From positions 909,917,009 through 909,981,008 of the forward strand of contig NC_081414.1 of NCBI RefSeq assembly GCF_030272615.1: a stretch of DNA of 64,000 bases, given 5' to 3'. How positions within the stretch are numbered: the stretch's first letter is position 1; each line of letters begins with the position of its first letter. Shown here piece by piece: positions 32,811 through 42,600 of the stretch. Origin of the DNA: Cryptomeria japonica (Eukaryota > Streptophyta > Pinopsida > Cupressales > Cupressaceae). A model generated the notes under the pieces. It saw nothing but the letters and a program-made list of their open reading frames with translations, made no database searches and was not told the origin of the DNA. The position numbers and the translations under genes are program-made.

Positions 32811-33158
32811 AAAGTTAACCTGGACCGTCCACGTGTCTTGATGACACGCGGTCTAAAAGGCAGTTGTGGGTCCCTATAGTGTATGTTCGACAAATGAAAA
32901 GTTGACAGGTCAGCTTCGAAGGTGACAAGAAAGCCAGGTGTCTATGGCATTTCAGTGGGCCCACCATTTCTGAGGTAGACCTGTCGAGACTGAAGTGGGG
33001 CCCCCATGGTTCTTCTTCCAGCAAATGACAGAATGACAAATCAGCACAGTGGATGACTAGATGCCAGATGTCACTGATGACTCAGCGGGCCCACCATTCC
33101 TGAGGACCTATTTGAAGGATTAAAAGGTGATTAACTTGAAAGATAATCCAACGGCCCG

Positions 33159-33208
33159 CGCTATTTCGCAAGGGTTAAGTGCTCACCCTTTAAGGCTGTG
33201 AAATAGCG
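33159..33208. promoter_or_regulatory. 50-bp hairpin module, copy 4
   Basis: Arms CGCTATTTCGCA and TGTGAAATAGCG, 26-base loop (AGGGTTAAGTGCTCACCC...). It lies 73 bp before the TATA box. Confidence 0.9.
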
Positions 33209-33280
33209 AGAATGAATATCAGCCGTCCACTTGTCGTGATGATGACATGGCAAAAAGAGAAAAGCATGGGCCCGCTACAG

Positions 33281-33287
33281 TATAAAG
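33281..33287 (+). promoter_or_regulatory. TATA box of the 1,214-codon gene
   Basis: TATAAAG in GC-rich context, 500 bp before the ATG. A pyrimidine-rich splice acceptor (TTTTTTCTTATTTTGCAG, ending 33,700) 84 bp before the ATG suggests a 5'-UTR intron, although I could not fix its donor. Confidence 0.55.
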
Positions 33288-33783
33288 GGCGACATTCAGC
33301 CAGTATCAAAATAGAATGTGAGGGGATTTTCTAAGCCAATGGTCGGATTCCGCGTGGTATTATGTAGCCAATAAAAGACAGGACTTAGACTAAGGACAAA
33401 GCCGTCAAAATGAAATTCACAGAGAGACACTTGCAGAAAGACTGCGGCCCGTTGGAGCTAAAATATGAATTCTCGTATGAATTCGATTTTGAAGGGACGG
33501 TCGAAGCATGCGGAATCAATGTTACAGTTAAGGCCCAGAGTACAAGCATTTGATTTCCTAACAACCAAGTAAGGATACCTGTTAAAAGGATTTTTGCAGA
33601 GGAGGCAAACGCAGAGTTATCTTTTACAAATACAGAGAAGGCGAATTGGTTGCAGAGCGAATTTCTTCGAGCAAGCATAAGGTTTTTTCTTATTTTGCAG
33701 CCGTTCTTGTGTTGTAATACGTGAAACTGTTCTCGTATAACAGAAATAGTTTCAGAAGTAATATTTATCTGGTTGTATTGCAA

Positions 33784-36700
33784 ATGGCTCCTAAAAGGGA
33801 ATTTTCTGGTAAAGTTGATTATCTTGAAAGAAGTGTGTGTGATGACTTCTTAGAGCAGTTGACGCTGTCAACCAACCAGGCATCTAAGGCCAAAGAATTA
33901 GTACCCAGGGCTCCTCGACTGAGAATTGGAGAAGGATTGTATGATAAGGGTAATTGGTTAAGAGACCCACAGGTTGGGCTGTCTGGGTTGGGGTTATTTA
34001 AAATTGGTTTTGGAATGAGGAATTCTCTTGCTCCTCAAAATAGCATTTGGGAATTAGATGTTGGGAAATTGGTAGTCCCAGGGGTGTTCATGGATACAGA
34101 TTTGTTAACCCAGATGGCATTAAATTATGATTCAGTTACCAGGTGTATCCGGGATGTGAATGGAAAAACCCTCATGGAGATAAATGCAGAAGAGCTGAGA
34201 AAAGCGTTTGGGCTTAGTGAGTTTACCAATTTCTTGGAGCATATAAACTTCACACAATTAACTCAGGTATACAGGGCACAGAGGACTCATCTCAGGAATG
34301 GGCCTCTCAAAGAACTTTTTCTGAAAGTGGGAGGGTTAGCAGTTGTAGGGCCCAATACACAAGAACCCTTTTCACTAAGTATGTTTACCTTAAGGGCAAA
34401 AGGGATGTACTGGGCACTTTGCCAAGTTCTAGGAGAGGATGCTGAATCTAATATACCAAATCATTATCTGTTAATGATTGTTCAAATTCTGAATCCTTCT
34501 CTTGCTATTACATTTGATTATGCCTCCTATATTGCTGATGCTATCCATGGAGGACTGATGGGGATAAAGAATGGGAAGGTGGATAGGCCATTTGGGTGGT
34601 ATTCACTATTGATGCACCTCTTCCTCTTCAAAGGTGGAGATTATTTTGCTAGTGGAATGGATCTGGTAAAAGAAAAGGAGGGAGAGAAGATGCCAGTACA
34701 ATTATGGAGTACCGTATTGTCATGGGATAGAGAGGATGCAAGTTTTCTAAAGTTTGATAAATACTTTGCATCCAAAATAAGGACTCTTCTTTGCTCTGAC
34801 AATCCACAAGTCCCCAAGATTCTTCTGGGATTCTTAAGACCAAAAGAATTCACAGAGAATGTCAAGATTGTTCATAACTGGGGTGATATGTATTTGTATC
34901 CAGTGTCCACAGTGTTTAGGGTCTTTGGTTTCAGAGGCACCCCATTTTTGTTACCATACCAGGTCCCCCTCAAAGTGGGAATAGCTGAGATTCTCAGACA
35001 AATTGGTGACTTGCAAGAGGCAGAGTTAACAGGCCGAGGTAAAGGGACTATTTTCCCTACAGCCACAGTAGCCCACCAATTTGTAATCACCAAGGGCGGC
35101 TGGAAATGTTTTGAGGATTTCCTCAAACCCTACCATTTGTCCACTGCAGTGTCAAGATGTGCTGATCCGGAGGACTTCTACAATGGTGTATTCCGGAAGA
35201 AAGTAGCATGCAGAGGTAGGCCCCATCAATTCCACTTTCCTGAAGACCTCATCAGGAATGAATTTGATTTGGATGAACAGGAGTTGAGAAAGGAAAAATG
35301 GGTAGCTTACAGGAAGGCCCTGGATTTTGTGCATCAATTTGATGCTAGCTATGACCCATTGTCTAGCTTCTTCCCATTGGAAGAAAAGATAAAATTTTTG
35401 ATTATTTGTTTTGAGGATGTGATGCAGACAATAAAGGAGAAAATGGGAGTTGTAATTAAAAACAACCCTGAGAAAGCCAGAATGATTTTGGGGAAATCAG
35501 CTCCTATTCAAGCCATCCCTCCTGGTGATTACACCCTGCATAAGAAAGTAGGTTATAGTGTGTTAGTGTCTGCAAGAGGGGAACCCTCTTCATCTAAAGG
35601 GAAGAGGAAAGCACATGAAGTCATTGACATCCAAGACAGCCCAAAGAAGAAGAGGGTGGGGAAGGAAGTGCAATCAGATACACCCTTATATTCCCCATCC
35701 CAATCCCCTCTCCACATTGGAGATGAACAAGCAGCAACTGAATACCTCTCTCAGCTGGGCAGTTTGGGGGAGATTGCGTATACATATGATGAAGTGGAAG
35801 AGGGGATGCCAGAAGAACCCACTGAAGCACAAATGGACATCACCTCGACTGAACTCAAAGGCCAAGAGTGGGATCCTGAGATAAAGAAGGCCACTAGTGC
35901 TTTTCTAGCAGATGATAGTTTTGTAACATCTGAAGCATTCATGCAGTTTATATGGAAACAACATATAGATAAATATAATGCTAGATGTGAAACAAGAAAG
36001 GCAGAACAACTAAATAAAGATCCAGCCTCGGTGGAGGAAGAAATAAAACAGGAGATGATGGAAGAATTCAAAACCATCACTCCTGAACAGGGGAGAGATT
36101 TAGTGGCACAAGCTGGAGTGCTCATTTTGCCAGAATGGAATATTGCTGATGCTCTGGTGCTGGATGTAGTGAGGAAAGAAACCAAACCCATGGAAGGGGT
36201 TACATTCAGTAAAGACAATGCTGCTCTAGTCATGTGGTCCCTTAAGAGAAATGAGGACAAGAAGGGTAAAGACACCACAGGGACAAGTCACATTGGCGGA
36301 TTGATGGTCAGGAGAGTAGAAAGTACAGGGGTAGTAGAGGCTGCTAGCACAGTGTTGGAGACTGCCAAATTTAGTGTTGCAGTAGCTGAGAAGGATGCTA
36401 AAGAAAAAGAGGCTCTCCAGTTCAAATTGGAAACAGTCTTGAAAGCTTATGACATTGCCAAGGAGGAAATAAGAGGCAAGGAGAGTATCATTGCCAAATT
36501 GCAGAGCCAGTTAGCAGGACAACGTCAACAAGGTGAGTCTTCAACATTAATGATCACCTCTTCTCCTGCAAGACCTCCACCTACTAGCCCCATTATTGAG
36601 TTCCCACTATCTCCTGCACCTTCCAGTTCTCAGATGATAGAGATAACTCCCCAAGAATTGGAGAATCTTAAGCAAACTCAGGCCTATTATGCAGGGAAGT

Positions 36701-37428
36701 ATGAAGAAAAGATTAAGGCCACTGTCTCCAGTTTTGCAGACACTATAAATGCTTCACTCCTTCACAATAGTGTAGGAAAAGTCATGGAGATATGGACTGA
36801 GTTGATAAGAGATAAAGTCATATTGACACCCATTTTTGACAGATGGAGGCCTAGGGAGCAGGATTTGGAGTTCATGTGTGTTTCCTGTGATGAAGCAAGA
36901 GCTAACCCTATTATCAAATCTACTTCTGATATCACTAAGAGTTTATTGCAATTGGCGACAGAGGTGGATAGTGTGGAAAGAAGGGTTAAATTGCTTAAAA
37001 AGGAATACACTGATCAGGTGTGTGAGTTACTCCCAGGAATTTTTGCCAATCCAGATCAGCTGAAAGATAAGCAGATATGGCTCAATGAGATAAATGCTAA
37101 ATTGTCAGCAAGGGTCAAGGGAATTATTGATCTGGATGATACCTCATTTTTTGTTATAACCATACAGGAAATAGAGAGAATTAAATCACACTACAGTTTT
37201 CTTAACTCAGAAGTCAACAAACTGAGGAATTCTTGGAAAGGGTTGACTAAGGTTAAAAGTGATGTGATTAATTTTGAATGGCCGACCGAGGAGACATATG
37301 GTGAGTGGGGAATTAAATATTCCACTCGAGATCCGGAGCAGTTAGAGAACATCCCTGAAGAGCCAGAGGAGGTTGCAACTGAACAACCCGTCCAACAGAC
37401 TGCTGAAGAAGTTGAAAAGAGCGCATAA
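33784..37428 (+). CDS. Large uncharacterised protein, 1,214 aa, intact frame
   Basis: Start chosen at the ATG in CAAATGGCT context (MAPKREFSGKVDYLERS). The frame is open for another 21 codons upstream but with no ATG. Stop TAA at 37,426-37,428. Residues 1-560 look like a folded, helix-rich domain with aromatic/Gly landmarks (GLFKIGFGMRNSLAP, WGDMYLYPVSTVFRVFGFRG). At about 605-626 a basic stretch with PKKKRV (620-625) is a good nuclear localisation signal. About 700-860 is acidic, about 866-917 a coiled coil (KEKEALQFKLETVLKAYDIA), about 925-950 Pro/Ser-rich, and the rest helical with an acidic end (PEEPEEVATEQP). No RT, protease, zinc knuckle or transposase motif recognised. Its overall plan (helical N-domain, coiled-coil C-half) recalls transposon-associated PMD-like proteins, but I cannot show homology. 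The only long undamaged frame in the window. Confidence 0.85.
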   Translation: MAPKREFSGKVDYLERSVCDDFLEQLTLSTNQASKAKELVPRAPRLRIGEGLYDKGNWLRDPQVGLSGLGLFKIGFGMRNSLAPQNSIWELDVGKLVVPGVFMDTDLLTQMALNYDSVTRCIRDVNGKTLMEINAEELRKAFGLSEFTNFLEHINFTQLTQVYRAQRTHLRNGPLKELFLKVGGLAVVGPNTQEPFSLSMFTLRAKGMYWALCQVLGEDAESNIPNHYLLMIVQILNPSLAITFDYASYIADAIHGGLMGIKNGKVDRPFGWYSLLMHLFLFKGGDYFASGMDLVKEKEGEKMPVQLWSTVLSWDREDASFLKFDKYFASKIRTLLCSDNPQVPKILLGFLRPKEFTENVKIVHNWGDMYLYPVSTVFRVFGFRGTPFLLPYQVPLKVGIAEILRQIGDLQEAELTGRGKGTIFPTATVAHQFVITKGGWKCFEDFLKPYHLSTAVSRCADPEDFYNGVFRKKVACRGRPHQFHFPEDLIRNEFDLDEQELRKEKWVAYRKALDFVHQFDASYDPLSSFFPLEEKIKFLIICFEDVMQTIKEKMGVVIKNNPEKARMILGKSAPIQAIPPGDYTLHKKVGYSVLVSARGEPSSSKGKRKAHEVIDIQDSPKKKRVGKEVQSDTPLYSPSQSPLHIGDEQAATEYLSQLGSLGEIAYTYDEVEEGMPEEPTEAQMDITSTELKGQEWDPEIKKATSAFLADDSFVTSEAFMQFIWKQHIDKYNARCETRKAEQLNKDPASVEEEIKQEMMEEFKTITPEQGRDLVAQAGVLILPEWNIADALVLDVVRKETKPMEGVTFSKDNAALVMWSLKRNEDKKGKDTTGTSHIGGLMVRRVESTGVVEAASTVLETAKFSVAVAEKDAKEKEALQFKLETVLKAYDIAKEEIRGKESIIAKLQSQLAGQRQQGESSTLMITSSPARPPPTSPIIEFPLSPAPSSSQMIEITPQELENLKQTQAYYAGKYEEKIKATVSSFADTINASLLHNSVGKVMEIWTELIRDKVILTPIFDRWRPREQDLEFMCVSCDEARANPIIKSTSDITKSLLQLATEVDSVERRVKLLKKEYTDQVCELLPGIFANPDQLKDKQIWLNEINAKLSARVKGIIDLDDTSFFVITIQEIERIKSHYSFLNSEVNKLRNSWKGLTKVKSDVINFEWPTEETYGEWGIKYSTRDPEQLENIPEEPEEVATEQPVQQTAEEVEKSA

Positions 37429-38354
37429 CTAAAATTGTAACTTCTTCAATTTTGAAGTAATTGTAACAAACTTTCCTCGAGAAGTCCGGAGCTTTGTGCA
37501 TCCATATTGATATAAATGGATACCAGGACTAGAGAGAAAGGTCATCACAAAATTTTTGTAAGAAAACGCTGCAGAAAAATTCTCTGCGCTTTTCCAAAGA
37601 TTAATGGAGAATCAGATTTTTGTAGAAATTTTTCAAATGAATATTAATATACAGGCCATCAATTTTGAGTAAAGCTGTGTGTCGTCTTCAAACTTGTCCT
37701 TAAGTTTATTTACTTTGTTTCATTCAGAATAGTCTAGGATTTTTCTGTTTGAATGGAATTGTAAGGCAATCTCAGTATGGGTGTTTCTAGCTTTTCTCTT
37801 TAGGAGGGAAATTAAATATGCACGACCACTCTACCAGTAAATACTTCTGGATGAACTTTGAATTTTGAGGACCTTAGCTTATTTTGAAGTGATTAAATTC
37901 TTGTTGATGCTAGGCATTTACAGGGATAAATGGAGACCAAGGTGATGGGAAGTATAGAGATATTTTATTTCAGGAGTTTTATTTGAGTTTGAGTGACTCT
38001 GTAGCCTTGGATAAAGCACTGGTACTAATCGAAGCTGTTTATTGCATGCTTTGTTGATCAAATATACTGAAGTTGAATATTGTTTCATTCTTTGTTTTCA
38101 GTTGTTTTTTCAAGGTGAATAAACTCACTGGTTTTCTAGACTGGTTTGCCGTGGGTTTGTTGCTTAAGAATGTGAAGTTAATTCACAAAGGGTATACCCG
38201 CCTGGGCTTAAGGAAGAGCCCGAAGTGTAGAAGGTCTAACCAAACCTTGTCATATGTTGTCTCTGAAATCGATTTATCTTTGATGTCTTCTCGGCACCTA
38301 TTTTAGATTATATTATTAAAGGCATTGAAGGGTAATCAGATTTTGAGAACAACA
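37429..38354 (+). other. 3' region of the inserted segment
   Basis: AT-rich, with a possible splice acceptor, TTTCATTCTTTGTTTTCAG (ends 38,101). No further domain. No sequence here repeats the left end of the insertion, which argues against an LTR element. Confidence 0.5.
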
Positions 38355-40229
38355 CTTATGACCCTTGCTCTTATGATATTCACAATACTCATCATCGTTC
38401 CACCAATTTGGTTTAACCTTTGGTTCATATGGAGGAAAATCTGGAACTGTGATTACCTTCTTTGCCACTAGCTTCTTGAAGACTGACTCAAGTGGTTCTC
38501 CAATTGGGGTGTACTTCCTTCATGATCTAGAAGTTGTTTGAGTATTCACTTGATTGTTTGTAGAACTTGATCCAGAAAAAATGAATTTGGGTCGCACTAT
38601 GTTGGCATCAACAACACCATCATTGACTGTGTTCTTGTTTTTATTCCAAAATCTTGGCTTGTCTTTTCCTTTAAAGTCATCTTTGTTTTCTTTGAATATT
38701 TTAACGACTCCTTGTTCAATTAGGACCTTTTCTATCGCTAAGCCTTTTTCAATGACATCCTTGAAGGTGGACAAACAAGCTTTCCTTAAGTCATAACCAA
38801 TCTCTTTGTTAACATTTTGGGTGAACATTTCTACCATTTGTTTTTGTGGAATTTCACAAGAGCATCTGCTGGCTAGATTTCTCCATCTTTGTAAAAATGA
38901 TGCTAAAGATTCTCCCTCTTTTTGCTTAGTATTGCACAAAGTAGTGACTGATATGTCTGTCTCTATGTTGTAGGAGAAATGTTGAATAAATGTCTCTGCT
39001 AAGTCACCCCATGACTTAATTCCAAGTGGAAGTTGGGAGAACCATTCCATAGCTTGATCACCTAAGCTTTGTGGGAATAATCTCATCAAATATGTCTCTT
39101 CTGCTGCTACCTCAATGCAAGCTATGAAAAACTATCTTATCTGTGCCTTAGGATCCCCTTTTCCTCTATACTTATCAAATTTAGGCGTCACAAAGTGTGT
39201 AGGAAAAGGAGGCATTGGAATGCTCTTGTCAAATGGATAAGGACATATGTCTCTCATTGTGTATGTTGGCTTCGGTGTATTTATGTCCTCCATTTTCTTT
39301 TGTAAGTCCCTAATTTGTTGCTCCAAATTTCTCTTAGGTGGAGATCGACTTCTTGGACCATATCCTATGTTCGAGGTACCCATTGGAGGAGGTGCATGTT
39401 GCATATATGGATGATATTGATCATACACATGTTCATATAGAGGAGGTCTGTAATGATGCTGCCTATATGGAACACTTGGTATAGATTCATGTTGAGGAAC
39501 CCCATATCTATTTTGCGCATGTATACCATATTCTACAGGCATTTCATGTTCCATTGTATTGCCCCCAAATTTGACATGAGGTTTCCTTGTGTCCAAATTT
39601 TGAGCATGCCTTTGAACATCCAATTGTTTTGGTGGTTGGTCCTTAGCATTGATCTGTGATTGAGTATATTTTTCTCCATAAGATTTCCATAATGGTCTAC
39701 GAAGGTAAGTATCATATGTTTGACCATGTGTATGTGGGACCTCTGGTTTTTGAAGCAAAGCTGATGGTGATTCAGGTACCATGTGTGGTCCTCTATTTCC
39801 TCCACTATTAGGTCTCCTTTGATCCATATTGGAGTGAGGTTGTTGCAAAGGTCGATTTTCCATTATTTGAGACATGTCAAAATCATGAGGTATCTTGGCT
39901 CCACTTTGTGCCATCATTTGTAAGAAGTATTGTCTATCCCTCCTCATTATTTCCTCAACCAATCGATTGAAATGGGGATTCATGATGGATTCTTCCACAT
40001 CTGCTGAATGTACTGAAAAGTTGTCCACATTGTCATTGTGTGTAGCATTGTTGTTTATAGTGTCCATGTTCTCAACATTTGGAATGTTTCTATAAACATC
40101 CATGTCAGGTAATGTAGTATGATCAGAATTGAAAAAGATATCATTGTCATACTCATAAGAACTCATGTTTGCAGACTCTTGAGCCTCTTTAGTTTCTCTC
40201 CTAGATTTTTGAAGACAGGTTTCAACCAT
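38355..40229 (-). pseudogene. G2 gag
   Basis: ATG at 40,229 opens 365 codons (to 39,132). There is an N-terminal region with NPHFNRLVEEIMRRDRQYFL, a Tyr/Pro/His-rich middle, and a coiled coil, LEQQIRDLQKKMEDI. One TAG (about 39,131, from CAG by context AQIR-Q-FF) then separates the capsid part MMRLFPQSLGDQAMEWFSQL...FASFLQRWRNL-like (LASFLQRWRNLASRCS) and the basic FKGKDKPRFWNKNKN tail, ending at 38,520. Further on, EYCEYHKSKGHK (zinc knuckle start) is cut at 38,355 by the 6.66-kb insertion. The protein would build the particle. Confidence 0.88.
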
Positions 40230-40690
40230 GAACTAGGTATTGACCAAGATGTGAGAGACTAGATGAAAAATGGAAAGAGTATGGAAGACCAAGAGTTGGA
40301 TGGAATGTAAATGAATCTGAAGTGTACTTGCAATGCCCAAAGTGTAAGACCAAGTATGTATGTAGTAGAGTAGGTGTGACTTCCAAAGAGAGGATAGTTT
40401 CTCTTGATGAGATAAGTTGACCTTGACTCTAAGTAAAACCAAATGAGACCCAAAGGTAAGAAACCTTGATGAGGGACCACTTAGCAAAGTGTTGTTGTAT
40501 GTAGTATGTTGACAAAGTATGATGAGGACAAGCAAGTGACCTTTTGACTCAAGTTTAGACAAGTGTGAATGTAAAGTGAGATGTGAAGCAATGATGGACT
40601 TTGTGAGACCCAAGGATAGGCTGACTGCTAAATGAAACCCTAGAGAGATGACCTAGGAAGCTCAAGAATTTTGAAACTGACTGTGTTGTT
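40230..40690 (-). other. G2 leader next to gag
   Basis: Non-coding. Rich in plus-strand words such as AAGTGTGA and TGAGACCC. No motif assigned. Confidence 0.5.
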
Positions 40691-41035
40691 TGCTAAACTG
40701 TAACAGTTTTAAATTCTGGACACAGATACGCCTGTATACTTCACAAACGCGGTTTCCTGACACAGGCACTGCTTTGATTAACACAGACGCGCTTCTAAGA
40801 TTTTCTTGTTTATGTTTACTGGACTGTAACAGTTTTTCAATTCTGGACACAGACGCGCCTATATACTTCACAGACGCGGTTTCCCAACACAGACGCGCTT
40901 CTGAGATTTTCTTGCTTGCCAAATGCAATGTTGACTGTCGGAACACAGACATGATTCTGTCCTTCACAGATGCGGCGAGACAACACAGACGCTATTATGC
41001 CCGACACAGACGCGTTTCTGCAAATTTTGTGCAAT
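40691..41035 (-). repeat. G2 leader array I: about 11 GCGTCTGTGT words within a 128-bp tandem duplication
   Basis: On the plus strand the word is ACACAGACGCG. In gag direction it reads CGCGTCTGTGT, the same as in the PMD intron in PMD direction. Seven words lie in two copies of a larger unit starting TAACAGTTTT...CAATTCTGGAC or AAATTCTGGAC (about 40,699 and 40,827), and the rest at 40,940-41,020. Confidence 0.88.
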
Positions 41036-42234
41036 TTTTTCAATCTGTGAAGTTGTGACCAAATCTGAATGTTTGACTATTTTTCGTGACAAGAGGACAC
41101 AGTGTTGATGAAGACCCAATGTTTGCAAGTGTCTAGACTCAAAATGACTCCAAGAAAAGTGTGTTGTTTGATGTAAAAATGTTTTGCATACACTTGAAGA
41201 CACAAAAGACACACTGTTTTGCTATTTGGTTTTGAATGCTTTGAATGTTTAAAATAAGTCAAGCACAATTCTTATGGCTGGCCAAGACAATAGTTGTTGA
41301 TCCCACATGGGGTTTTTCCCCCAAGGCTATGCTATTCAGAGTGGATACTTAGATGCTTGACCTCACTAGCTCCACCCTCGGCACTCACTTCTCGGGTCAG
41401 CCAAGCATCAGTCCCCATGAAAACTCCCCATGGCGAACTTTGTATCTCTACTAAGAACTGTATGTGTGTGGGCCGCTACCAGAGGTCCGACCTCCTGCCC
41501 CAACAACTAGAAGGATTTGGGCCTCTAAAACAAAAAGGTGCTAGTAAGGGCATCTACTCATGTGGCCATACATGCAGCACTTTCAGCTCTGTAAATATAG
41601 AAGGCTCCCAGCCGGTAGGGGTTACGCCCTATAATTGATCAAATAAATTTGATCAAACGGGTTTACGGGGAGACATAGTGTTGGTATGAACTAATCAGCA
41701 CACATTATTCATAGTTTTCACCATGAATACATTTGATTATAGTGGTTCGGATGAGGTGGGTTTTCCTCGCTACCACTTGGGTCGTTCTCTTCTCACTAGT
41801 AGTCCTAATGACCACACGGGAAGACAAGCCCTCTAAAGATTAAACAAAAAGAGCCTATTGCTCAAGACACAAAAGACAATGATTCAATTTTAGTGCACCA
41901 ATGGAAGTGTTTGCTAGTCTATGAAAACAAGGCACACAATAAAAATCCAAAAACCCTCGCCAAGGATCTGCAACAAAGAGTTGTTAGTAGTTTTGGATTT
42001 GTTTGAAATAATCACCCCTTCCTGCATGCCCACAAGTTAGGTAAATTTTAAAACCCAAAAGACTTTGTGAAAATAGGGGCCTTCAACCAAACGATTTTGT
42101 TTCCAAGACAAGCTGCACCAATTTTGTTAGCTAGATCTAAAAATGTTAGTCCAAAAATAAACCAGATCTGAAACCCTAAATGCAAAATCCGAAAACTGAA
42201 TCAATGAAAAATGCAAAATTTCAAAACTGGTGAA
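41036..42234 (-). other. G2 leader between the two arrays
   Basis: About 1.2 kb. GC-richer block 41,300-41,640 with CCCC/GGGG stems. No protein-coding motif. Same position as the G1 inter-array segment. Confidence 0.5.
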
Positions 42235-42485
42235 CACAGACGCGGTTACCCTCTACACAGACGCGCCTCTGTGACACAGACACGATTCTGTGAGTCACAG
42301 ACGCGGATAAAAAACACAGACGCGCTTCCCAGACGTAGATGCTGATTAAAATGACACAAACGCGTTTCAGTAACACAGACGCAACTTTCGAAAACCTGCA
42401 AAATAAAATTTTGTCAAAAACATGGACGCGATTCCAGATGTCGCAGTTGCGCCAGAAAATCAAAAACGCGATCCAAAAGTATGCA
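42235..42485 (-). repeat. G2 leader array II: about 10 GCGTCTGTGT words next to the primer site
   Basis: Plus-strand ACACAGACGCG words at about 42,235, 42,259, 42,280, 42,294, 42,314, 42,353 and 42,375, then looser CATGGACGCG, CAAAAACGCG and related forms to 42,480. In gag direction they read CGCGTCTGTGT. Ends about 95 bp from the primer site. Confidence 0.85.
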
Positions 42486-42579
42486 GATGCAAAAATGTCA
42501 AAAATGTTGTCAGAAATGCTAGATCTACAACTTCAAACACAAAATCTGCAACCAAAGGTTAAATGCAAAAGGGACAAGA

Positions 42580-42597
42580 GTCCCACCGGGCGTGCCA
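42580..42597 (-). other. G2 primer-binding site
   Basis: Minus strand reads TTT followed by TGGCACGCCCGGTGGGAC directly after the LTR end. TGG is the complement of a tRNA CCA end. It resembles the TGGCGCCCACCGTGGGG-type sites of plant gypsy elements. tRNA identity not determined. Confidence 0.75.
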
Positions 42598-42600
42598 AAA

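Larger units (their letters stand above)
31691..33280 (+). promoter_or_regulatory. Upstream region of the 1,214-codon gene, mosaic of repeated modules
   Basis: GC-richer than its surroundings. Repeated blocks: the 50-bp hairpin (four copies, listed separately) each followed within about 12 bp by CCGTCCA(C/T)(G/T)TGTC; GGGCCCACC(T)C/ATTTCTGA blocks at about 31,997, 32,402, 32,692, 32,957 and 33,089; CCAGGTGTCCATGATGTGTC at 32,379 and 32,666; and AAATGAAAAGTCGACAAGTCAGCTTCGAAG at about 32,339 and 32,891 (key words GTCGAC, TTCGAAG). Copies differ by scattered substitutions. Confidence 0.75.
31691..38354 (+). mobile_element. 6.66-kb insertion in G2 gag, class unknown, carrying a 1,214-codon gene
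   Basis: The gag zinc-knuckle coding sequence is cut between its GHK and IGNC residues. The left part ends at ...CCTATCTT (31,688) and the right resumes at CTTATGACC (38,355), so CTT is present on both sides. The best boundary is TGTTATCG...GAACAACA with 5-mers CTTGC (31,686-31,690) and CTTAT (38,355-38,359). I find no matching LTRs, no long terminal inverted repeats and no poly(A) at the ends. Contents: a repeat-rich upstream region with four 50-bp hairpins, a TATA box, a large intact frame and 0.9 kb of 3' sequence. No transposase or RT seen. Confidence 0.72.

Noticed and set aside
33721-33783. Upstream extension of the 1,214-codon frame to 33,721
   Set aside because: It has no ATG and lies across a likely 5'-UTR exon after a splice acceptor. 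The ATG at 33,784 has good plant context.
31691-38354. LTR retrotransposon, Helitron or CACTA identity for the 6.66-kb insertion
   Set aside because: The left and right kilobases share no direct repeat. The ends lack TC...CTRR with insertion between A and T, and lack CACTA termini. The shared CTT alone is not enough to assign a class.
41294-41638. Plus-strand 114-codon frame in the G2 leader
   Set aside because: It is in a GC-richer non-coding leader, antisense to the element, with no counterpart in G1 and no recognisable motif.
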